NCBI GenBank assembly: GCA_900547595.1
Contig: URHE01000083.1
Coordinates: 1-7,666 of the forward strand
From: an uncultured Desulfovibrio sp.
Lineage (GTDB): Bacteria; Desulfobacterota; Desulfovibrionia; Desulfovibrionales; Desulfovibrionaceae
DNA length: 7,666 nucleotides
Direction of reading: 5' to 3'
Positions 1-5,332 of this stretch are shown piece after piece (within the stretch, counting starts at the first letter, position 1; every line of letters begins with the position of its first letter). The notes under the pieces are model-generated. The model did not search any database, was not told where the DNA came from, and saw nothing but the letters and a program-made list of their open reading frames with translations. Position numbers and translations under genes: made by a program.

Positions 1-58
1 GGTCGTCGGCGGTCATGCGCGGGGAGGAAAAAGCGGACATGCGGTGGCGCAATGCGGA

Positions 59-99
59 CGGCCAGCCGCGGCCCCTGAAAGGGGACCCGCGACTGGCCG
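59..99 (-). terminator. Long GC-rich hairpin downstream of rpsI, possible transcript end
   Basis: Positions 60-71 and 87-98 form a 12-bp stem (one G-U pair in the minus-strand RNA, plus an extra C-G closing pair at 59/99). It continues through a 2-nt bulge (85-86) into a CCCC/GGGG stem around a 5-nt loop (76-80). It starts about 50 nt after the rpsI stop in the direction of transcription. There is no T-run directly after it: the nearest minus-strand T5 is at 32-28, about 27 nt further on. It is therefore not a canonical intrinsic terminator. It may protect the mRNA 3' end or mark a Rho-dependent end. A smaller perfect hairpin (134-138/143-147) lies between it and rpsI. No gene is supported in positions 1-151. 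Confidence 0.4.
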
Positions 100-151
100 C
101 GCACAGAGACCCCGGCGCGACGGCGCGGAGCCGCCGCACCGATGCGGTCCA

Positions 152-544
152 TTAACGCTTGGAATACTGGTACCGGGCGCGGGCGGCGCGCAGGCCGTAC
201 TTTTTGCGTTCCTTCTTGCGCGCGTCGCGCGTGAGGAAGCCCGCCTTCTTGAGCACCGGGCGCAGGGCCGGGTCCACCAGAAGGAGCGCGCGGGAAATGC
301 CGTGGCGCACGGCCTCGGCCTGGCCGCTCACGCCGCCGCCGGCCACATTGACGCGCACTTCCACCTTGTCGGCCACCTTGCAGAGGGTGAGCGGCTGGCG
401 GATGATCATCTGGAGGGTCTTGCGCGGAAAGTATTCCTCGTAGGGACGGCCGTTGACCAGGATGCTGCCCGAACCGGCATAGATGCGGGTGCGGGCCGTG
501 GCGGTCTTGCGGCGTCCGGTGCCGTATTCGAATTTGTCGCTCAT
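152..544 (-). CDS. rpsI: 30S ribosomal protein S9
   Basis: This is small-subunit protein S9 (uS9), which sits in the head of the 30S subunit; in known ribosomes its C-terminal tail contacts the P-site tRNA. The product is 130 residues, the usual family length. It starts with the typical YGTGRRKTA motif (residues 7-15), has the central GGGVSGQAEAVRHGISRAL segment (about 69-87) and ends in a very basic tail closing with the conserved YSKR. The start is fixed by an AAGGAG ribosome binding site at 553-558, 8 nt upstream of the ATG. It lies only 20 nt after the rplM stop and is the second gene of the L13-S9 operon, so it shares the rplM promoter. Nothing about it is unusual. Confidence 0.98.
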   Translation of the reverse strand: MSDKFEYGTGRRKTATARTRIYAGSGSILVNGRPYEEYFPRKTLQMIIRQPLTLCKVADKVEVRVNVAGGGVSGQAEAVRHGISRALLLVDPALRPVLKKAGFLTRDARKKERKKYGLRAARARYQYSKR

Positions 545-564
545 GGCGTGCGCTCCTTGCGGGG

Positions 565-999
565 TCAGTAGGGCAGAGTCAGGGGCTGGGGCTTCTGGGC
601 CTTGTAGGGATGCTCGGGGCCGACGCAGACCTTGAGCTTCTTCAGCATGGCCCGGCCAAGCCGGTTCTTGGGCAGCATGCCGCGCACGGCCAGGGTGATG
701 GCCCGGTCGGGATGGGTGGCGAGCATGTCCGCGAGGGTGGTGGTCTTGAGGCTGCCCACCCAGCCGGAATGGCGGTAGTATTTCTTGTCTTCGAGCTTCT
801 TGCCCGTGACGCGGATCTTTTCGCAGTTGATGACGACGATGAAGTCGCCGTTATCCATGTGCGGGGAAAATTCGGGCTTGTACTTGCCGCGCAGGCGGTT
901 GGCTATCTGGCTCGCCAGGCGGCCGAGCACCTGGTTTTCGGCATCGACCACAAACCACTGGCGGTCTATGTCCCTGGGCTTTGGGGTAAAGGTCTTCAT
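565..999 (-). CDS. rplM: 50S ribosomal protein L13
   Basis: This is large-subunit protein L13 (uL13), an early-assembly protein that binds 23S rRNA. The product is 144 residues, close to the usual ~142. Landmarks are WFVVDAENQVLGRLAS near residues 15-30, the HMDNGDFIVVIN block, KYYRHSGWVGSLK, and the diagnostic GMLPKNRLGRAMLKKLKV near 107-124. The frame stays open further upstream to 1083, but that stretch is arginine/cysteine-rich and unlike L13. The ATG at 999 is chosen because a GAGGAG site (1009-1014) lies 9 nt before it and the protein then starts MKTFTPKPRD, as expected for the family. It forms an operon with rpsI. In E. coli L13 represses its own operon through the mRNA leader; whether that holds here is not visible. 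Confidence 0.98.
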   Translation of the reverse strand: MKTFTPKPRDIDRQWFVVDAENQVLGRLASQIANRLRGKYKPEFSPHMDNGDFIVVINCEKIRVTGKKLEDKKYYRHSGWVGSLKTTTLADMLATHPDRAITLAVRGMLPKNRLGRAMLKKLKVCVGPEHPYKAQKPQPLTLPY

Positions 1000-1073
1000 C
1001 GGAAGAAACTCCTCGGTGAATATGCAGCCATTGGGGCGGCGACGGCTTCGGCGGCAGAAAAAGCGACATCCGC

Positions 1074-1098
1074 GCCGGGCCAACGGGGAAGGCCGGGC
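1074..1098 (-). promoter_or_regulatory. GC-rich hairpin in the rplM leader
   Basis: On the minus strand an 8-nt arm at 1091-1098 pairs with 1074-1081, with one C-C mismatch and a 9-nt loop. It lies within the roughly 140-nt untranslated leader predicted upstream of rplM. It could be part of an autoregulatory leader structure, but in DNA this GC-rich such stems also arise by chance, and it resembles no leader I can name. Confidence 0.25.
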
Positions 1099-1147
1099 GG
1101 GGACACAGGAGCGCGCACCGAAACTGCGTTACGCCGCAAGGGGAGTT

Positions 1148-1176
1148 TTGATACGCCGCCGCCGCTTTCCTGTCAA
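1148..1176 (-). promoter_or_regulatory. Sigma-70-type promoter for rplM-rpsI
   Basis: On the minus strand a perfect -35 hexamer TTGACA (1171-1176) is followed, after exactly 17 nt, by TATCAA (1148-1153), which matches the -10 consensus at four of six positions including TA at the start. Transcription would begin near 1141, leaving a leader of about 140 nt before the rplM start at 999. It sits 50-75 nt after the stop of the upstream Sel1-repeat gene. This fits independent expression of the ribosomal operon. Start site and strength are inferred. Confidence 0.6.
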
Positions 1177-1223
1177 GTGGGCGGGGGAAGGGAGACCGTT
1201 TTTCCCCTGAAAATGCCGGGCGC

Positions 1224-2303
1224 TCACGGCTTTTTTGCCGACTCCCTGCGGGGGGCTTTTTCCCTGGCGCCCCTGGCACCGGACTTGACCGCCGGCGCCG
1301 CCGCGGCGCTCTGAGCGCGGAGCACGGCCCTGGCGTCCGGGTCGCCGTTTTTGGCGGCCAGGCGGTACCAGCGCGTGGCTTCGGTGAGGTTGCGCTCCAC
1401 GCCGGTGCCCTGGTCGTACATGAGCCCGAGGCTGAACTGGGCCGCGGCCTCGTTCTGGTCCGCGGCCTTGCGGTACCATTCCACGGCCTTGGCGTAGTCC
1501 TGTGGCACGCCGCGCCCCTGCTCGTACATGAAGCCGAGGTTGTACTGCGCCTCCGGCGAGCCGCGCTCGGCCGCGCGCGCATACCACTGGACGGCCCTGG
1601 CCGGGTCCTGCGCGAAGCCCCGTCCTTCGGCGTACATGAAGGCAAGGTTGTTCTGCGCCTTGAGGTGGTCCTGTTCCGCGGCCTTGGCGAACCAGTGCGC
1701 GGCCTTGGTGTCGCTCTGGTTCTCGCCCTTGGCGTTGAGATAGGTCCAGCCCAGGGAATACTGGGCATCGGCAAGGCCCTGATTGGCCGCGCGGCCGTAC
1801 CAGTCAAGGGCGGCGTTTTCGTCCCTGGGCACGCCCCGGCCATGGGCGTAAAGATAGCCGAGATTGTACTGCGCCTCGGCCAGCCCCTGCTCGGCGGCCT
1901 TGCGGAACCAGCGCGCTGCCTCCCGGTAGTTGCGGCGCGTGCCCTGACCGCGCGCGAGCGCCGTGGCCCAGGCGTTCTGGGCGCTGATGTCGCCCTTTTC
2001 CGCCGCCTGGCTGAACAGCTGCGCCGCGCGCTGCTCGTTCCGCTTCACGCCCCTGCCTTCAAGGCGCAGGCGCCCGAGCACATACAGGGCCTCGGCATTG
2101 CCCGCGTCGGCCAGGGGAGTGAGCAGGGAGACGGCGGCCTCGTAGTCGCCCTTGTCCAGCGCGGCCTGGGCGGCCTGAAGGCCGTTTGCCGGGTCGGGGG
2201 CGGCAGCCCGCGCCGGGACGGCGGCGGGCAGGACGAGGAGCAGGCTCAGGGCCAGCGCGCGGGCCGCGCGCGTCCAGTGCGACATGCGAAACGTGGTGTT
2301 CAT
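1224..2303 (-). CDS. Exported Sel1-repeat (TPR-like) protein
   Basis: A 359-residue protein with a clear N-terminal export signal: basic TRAAR, a leucine/alanine core (about residues 15-31) and a likely signal-peptidase site at ARA|AA near 33. It should therefore be periplasmic or outside the cell. After a short helical region come seven back-to-back ~36-residue Sel1 repeats (about 69-321), with the recurring pattern A-AQYNLG-MY--GRGV--D---A--WY-KAA. The tail (331-359) is alanine-rich, then strongly basic. Sel1 repeats form superhelical protein-binding scaffolds and have no catalytic activity of their own, so a partner is expected but not identifiable. The ATG at 2303 overlaps the upstream transferase stop as ATGA, which indicates translational coupling; no good ribosome binding site is visible. 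A second in-frame ATG at 2285 is possible and would keep the signal peptide. Confidence 0.93.
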   Translation of the reverse strand: MNTTFRMSHWTRAARALALSLLLVLPAAVPARAAAPDPANGLQAAQAALDKGDYEAAVSLLTPLADAGNAEALYVLGRLRLEGRGVKRNEQRAAQLFSQAAEKGDISAQNAWATALARGQGTRRNYREAARWFRKAAEQGLAEAQYNLGYLYAHGRGVPRDENAALDWYGRAANQGLADAQYSLGWTYLNAKGENQSDTKAAHWFAKAAEQDHLKAQNNLAFMYAEGRGFAQDPARAVQWYARAAERGSPEAQYNLGFMYEQGRGVPQDYAKAVEWYRKAADQNEAAAQFSLGLMYDQGTGVERNLTEATRWYRLAAKNGDPDARAVLRAQSAAAAPAVKSGARGAREKAPRRESAKKP

Positions 2304-4099
2304 AGCGTATTCAGCGTTTGCGTCCAGAGGGAAGTTTCATCACCGTCCGCCAGCAGGGCCTGATGCTCGCAGAAATCGCGCCGCGCGGCCTGGATCTCGG
2401 GGCTTTGCCACCAGGCGGCGGGGTCGCGCCAGACCGCGCGCGCCCTGGCGGCGGCCTCTTCCGCCGTGGGAAACCAGATGCCCGCCGCGGCCAGCCGGTC
2501 AAGCAGGGCGTCGGCCTCGCTGGTGAGCGGCCAGTGGGCGCGGTTCCAGTAGAGCACCATGGGCGCGTTGGCGGCCATGGCCTCCAGCAGGGTGGTGCCG
2601 TGGTGATCCAGCACCAGCAGGCGGCAGCCGAGCATCTGCGGCGTGAGCGGTCCGGTGCAGAGCTTGAGCCGAGGCATGCGCGGCAGCAGCCACGCCGCGT
2701 CTTCCAGACAGCCGGGCAGGGGAAAATAGGGGCGGTACTGGGTCTTTTCCTGAAGGTCGCGGCCCAGGGCCTCGAAGAACCATTCCTTGTCCTGACGGTA
2801 GTCCACCAGTTGCAGGGGCGTGGGATGGGAGTCGAGGCGGTAGCCCCAGGCGGCCATTTCCGTGCCCACAAAGAGCAGGCGCTCCCCGTTGTGGCCGTGC
2901 CATTTTCCCGCCAGACGGGCCAGATGCGGCGGCGGCAGTGGCAGAAAGTTGCCCCGCGCCCCGCCATGGCGCCGCCAGCCCCAGGTGAAGAACACATCCT
3001 GGCTGTATTCCACGAAGGCCGTTTCGCAGGCCACGGCTTCCATGCCGTAGTTGCCGCCGTGCTGGACACAGGCCAGACGGTGCCCGCGCCCGCGCCAGCG
3101 GCCCAGCCGCTGCCGGTAGGCCGCGTCCTCGTAGGCGAGGATGCCTGCCACGCGCAGGCGGGGGCGCCGGGCTGCCGCGAGCGTTGCCGGATGGGACAGG
3201 ACGCGCAGGCTCCGCGGGCATGCCGCCTGGAAGAGCGGCAGCGGGTCAAGCGGCAACTGCGCGAGCGGCGGGGGGCTGTCCTGCGCGGCCCGCGCCCCCT
3301 CCCGCCGGCTGCCGAAGGCCGCCGCAAGGTCCAGACTGTGGTCCGGCCCCTGGCAGGGGTGGCACAGCGCCAGCGAAAAGCGAAGCGTCTGGATTGCGCC
3401 CATGCCCTTGAGCCGGGGAAAGGGCAGGGCCAGCAGGAGCGCGCGCGCCGTGCACCGCAGCCACTGGCGGAAGGGCGGCTCGCCCATGTCATCGGGGGCG
3501 TCCCCCTCCTCCGGTCCTGTTTCGGCGTCGGCGGCGGGGGTCTCCGGCGCGGGGAAGCGGCGCGTCCACGCCTCGGGCCAGCGCGCTTCCAGCAGGCGCG
3601 ACAGGAGCCAGTGGTTGAAATCCGTCCCCAGGGCGCCGCGCAGGGTAAAGTCATGCTCGTCCTGAAACTGGAAGGCATGGTCCGCGGGGAGCAGTTCAAC
3701 CTCCAGCGGCAGGTGCCCCCAGGCGCGCGTCATGGCGTCGGCGCGCAGGCCGCGTTCCACCAGCTGGCGCGCCACATCCACGGCCCAGGGCGCCAGCAGG
3801 GTCTGCCAGTAGGCGGCGGGCAGGGCATCGGCATGGGGGCAGAGCCACGCCGCCAGCCGGGGGATGCTGTCCGCGGCCAGCGCCTGCGCTGTCCGGGCGG
3901 CCCGGCGGGCGATGGCCGGGTCGGCCAGGGGTTCGGGCGCAAAGGTGAACGTCGTTTCCCAGTCCGGAAAAAACTCTTCCCGGCCCGCGAAGCACGAGGG
4001 GCCCACGGCCAGGACGCGCGCGGGATCAGCCCCGCGCGGCATGGCGCCCAGAATGAGCTCCCGGGGAACGGAAGAGGGAGAAACGGGACCCTGCGGCAT
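2300..4099 (-). CDS. Putative surface-sugar transferase, LIC_12162 family
   Basis: A 599-residue protein that fits the family annotated as putative transferase LIC_12162, found near surface-polysaccharide and nonulosonate genes; its reaction is unproven. Family landmarks are an N-terminal LAVGPSCF (about 30-37), YWQTLLAPW (97-105), QHGGNYG (346-352), FFTWGW (370-375), YRLDSHPTPLQ (420-430), the block DHHGTTLLEA..NAPMVLYWN (498-519) and a C-terminal WWQSPEIQAARRDFC (563-577). These suggest a two-domain, sugar-nucleotide-using fold in the cytoplasm. An acidic, low-complexity linker (about 185-209) separates the N-terminal third from the rest. The start is uncertain: ATG 4099 lies 14 nt after the neuB stop with only a weak GGAA site, and a GTG at 4138 (inside neuB) and an ATG at 4042 are alternatives. 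The stop overlaps the start of the Sel1 gene by 4 nt. There is no membrane segment. Confidence 0.82.
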   Translation of the reverse strand: MPQGPVSPSSVPRELILGAMPRGADPARVLAVGPSCFAGREEFFPDWETTFTFAPEPLADPAIARRAARTAQALAADSIPRLAAWLCPHADALPAAYWQTLLAPWAVDVARQLVERGLRADAMTRAWGHLPLEVELLPADHAFQFQDEHDFTLRGALGTDFNHWLLSRLLEARWPEAWTRRFPAPETPAADAETGPEEGDAPDDMGEPPFRQWLRCTARALLLALPFPRLKGMGAIQTLRFSLALCHPCQGPDHSLDLAAAFGSRREGARAAQDSPPPLAQLPLDPLPLFQAACPRSLRVLSHPATLAAARRPRLRVAGILAYEDAAYRQRLGRWRGRGHRLACVQHGGNYGMEAVACETAFVEYSQDVFFTWGWRRHGGARGNFLPLPPPHLARLAGKWHGHNGERLLFVGTEMAAWGYRLDSHPTPLQLVDYRQDKEWFFEALGRDLQEKTQYRPYFPLPGCLEDAAWLLPRMPRLKLCTGPLTPQMLGCRLLVLDHHGTTLLEAMAANAPMVLYWNRAHWPLTSEADALLDRLAAAGIWFPTAEEAAARARAVWRDPAAWWQSPEIQAARRDFCEHQALLADGDETSLWTQTLNTL

Positions 4100-4113
4100 G
4101 GAAGTTCCGGCGT

Positions 4114-5175
4114 TCAGGCCCGTTCCAGGTCCGTCCACTGGAGCACCGTGTCTTCCGCAAGGTCGCGGCGCGCCGCCAGGCCGAGCACTTCGTCATAACA
4201 CCGGGGCGAAATGCCGTGCGCCGGGCGCTTCCAGGTCAGGTCCGCCGCGGTGAGCGGCTGCCCCTTCGGCACGGCCCTGGCCGTGACCAGGGAGCGGCGG
4301 GCATGCCTGCGGGCGGGCTCCTCTTCCGGCAGGGCGCGCACCTCGAGCTCGCCCACGCTGGCGAGCGTGGCGCGCATGCGCCGGAAGAAATGCTTGAGGT
4401 CTTCCTTGTCCATGGCGTGGTAGTGGTCGTTGCCGGGCAGGGTCTTGTCGTGACTGAAGTGCTTTTCCAGCACGCGGGCGCCCAGCAGGGTGGCGATCTC
4501 CAGCGTGTGCATGTCTTTGGGCAGGGTGTGGTCGGAATAGCCGATGACATGCGTGGGGAAGATGCGTTTGAGCGCCGGGATCATGCCGAGGGCCGCGTTT
4601 TCGTCGGCGGTGGGATAGTTGAGCACGCAGTGCAGCAGGGCGAGTTTGTTGCCCCTGGCTTCGATCCACTCCACCGCCTCGGCGATCTCGTGCAGGTGGG
4701 CCGCGCCTGTGGAAAGGAGGATGGGCTTGCCGTAGCCGCAGAGGATGTCGATGAAGGGTTTGTTGGTGATGTCCGAGGAAGAGATTTTGAACACGTCCAT
4801 GAGGTCATTGAGAAAGCGCGCGGACTCCACGTCGAACGGCGTGGAGAGAAAGGCGATGCCCGCGGCGTCGCAGTGTCTTTTCAGGGCCTCGAATTCGTTT
4901 TTCCAGAAGGAATCATGGCGCTTGAAGAGCTCGTACTGGCTTTGCGTGGGCTCCTTGCTGGTGTCCCAGTAGGCGGGCGAATCCCTGGAGGCCAGGGTCT
5001 CGGCCCTGTAGGTCTGGAACTTGATGGCGTCGGCGCCGCCCTCGGCGGCCTCGTCGATGAGGCGGCGGGCGATGTCCATCTTCCCCTCGTGGTTCACGCC
5101 GGCCTCGGCGATGACGCAGGGCATGGGGATGCGCGTTTCGGGCGCGGGATGGGCAAACAGTTCTGCCAGAGTCAT
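4114..5175 (-). CDS. neuB: NeuB-family nonulosonic acid synthase
   Basis: This enzyme condenses phosphoenolpyruvate with a six-carbon N-acetylated sugar to give a nine-carbon acid (sialic, legionaminic or related). The product is 353 residues, the usual length. The TIM-barrel NeuB domain shows VIAEAGVNHEG (21-31), IKFQTY (51-56), STPFD (111-115), ISSSDITN (131-138), LLSTG (153-157) and IGYSDHT (211-217). His216 and His239 (EKHF) match the metal-binding pair known in meningococcal NeuB. A C-terminal SAF (antifreeze-like) domain spans about 290-350, and its KRPAHGIS corresponds to the usual KRPGTGIS that reaches the active site. The ATG at 5175 is chosen because an AAGGAG site (5182-5187) lies 6 nt upstream; the frame is open to 5298 but runs through hairpins. 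Which sugar it makes cannot be read from the sequence, since no activating enzyme is present in the window. Confidence 0.93.
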   Translation of the reverse strand: MTLAELFAHPAPETRIPMPCVIAEAGVNHEGKMDIARRLIDEAAEGGADAIKFQTYRAETLASRDSPAYWDTSKEPTQSQYELFKRHDSFWKNEFEALKRHCDAAGIAFLSTPFDVESARFLNDLMDVFKISSSDITNKPFIDILCGYGKPILLSTGAAHLHEIAEAVEWIEARGNKLALLHCVLNYPTADENAALGMIPALKRIFPTHVIGYSDHTLPKDMHTLEIATLLGARVLEKHFSHDKTLPGNDHYHAMDKEDLKHFFRRMRATLASVGELEVRALPEEEPARRHARRSLVTARAVPKGQPLTAADLTWKRPAHGISPRCYDEVLGLAARRDLAEDTVLQWTDLERA

Positions 5176-5200
5176 GGCATGCTCCTTGAACTCGTGTCTA

Positions 5201-5285
5201 CCTGCAAAGGCAGGCACTCCGAACCCCGCGAGGGGTTTGCGGCGGCGCAGCCGCCGTGAGTGAGCGAAAAACCGCGTTTTTTCGC
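5201..5285. repeat. Cluster of four small hairpins, candidate dispersed intergenic repeat
   Basis: Between thrC and neuB four short perfect inverted repeats follow each other with little spacing. They are 5201-5205/5210-5214 (CCTGC, loop AAAG), 5222-5227/5232-5237 (AACCCC, loop GCGA), 5240-5246/5250-5256 (CGGCGGC, loop GCA) and 5264-5271/5278-5285 (GCGAAAAA, 6-nt loop). The arrangement resembles REP/BIME-like intergenic elements. Translated in the neuB frame, part of it reads GVPAFAG, the type of peptide often produced where such elements are read through. No second copy is present in the window, so the repeat status is an inference. Confidence 0.4.
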
Positions 5286-5293
5286 GAACGATC

Positions 5294-5325
5294 TTCATAC
5301 TTCAGCCCCTGGGCTGAAGTATGAA
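5294..5325 (-). terminator. Perfect 15-bp inverted repeat after thrC, possible terminator
   Basis: The arms 5294-5308 and 5311-5325 are exact reverse complements (TTCATACTTCAGCCC and its partner) around a 2-nt centre. They begin 7 nt after the thrC stop. In RNA this would be a stem of about 14 bp with a 4-nt loop, the strongest structure in the gap. There is no T-run next to it on either strand; the next hairpin downstream (5264-5285) contains an A5/T5 stem. It probably ends or attenuates thrC transcription, or stabilises its 3' end. Its symmetry also allows a protein-binding site. Confidence 0.42.
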
Positions 5326-5332
5326 ATGAGTT

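Noticed and set aside
39..155. 38-codon plus-strand ORF with a GGAGG 11 nt before its ATG
   Set aside because: It runs straight through the long hairpin, its composition is arginine-rich with no motif, and it ends at the rpsI stop region. Chance is the simpler explanation.
1000..1083. N-terminal extension of L13 to an upstream start
   Set aside because: The extension is Arg/Cys-rich and unlike L13. The ATG at 999 has a strong ribosome binding site and gives the normal family length.
1184..1210. GGGGAA/TTCCCC inverted repeat just after the Sel1 gene as a terminator
   Set aside because: The stem is only 6 bp with a 12-nt loop, and no T-run follows, so the evidence is too weak to call it a terminator.
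1240..2100. Repeated DNA words in the Sel1 gene (for example GTTGTACTGCGCCTC and a close variant) as a DNA repeat array
   Set aside because: They are explained by the 36-residue protein repeats of the Sel1 domain, not by a separate DNA element.
2318..4198. 626-codon plus-strand open frame opposite the transferase gene, longer than the real gene
   Set aside because: Its predicted protein has no recognisable motif and is rich in Gly, Arg, Ala and Gln, as expected from reading GC-rich codons backwards. The opposite strand carries clear family motifs, a stop coupled to the next gene, and co-directional neighbours.
4216..5259. 347-codon plus-strand open frame opposite neuB
   Set aside because: An antisense shadow; the minus strand encodes an intact NeuB with metal-binding histidines and a SAF domain.
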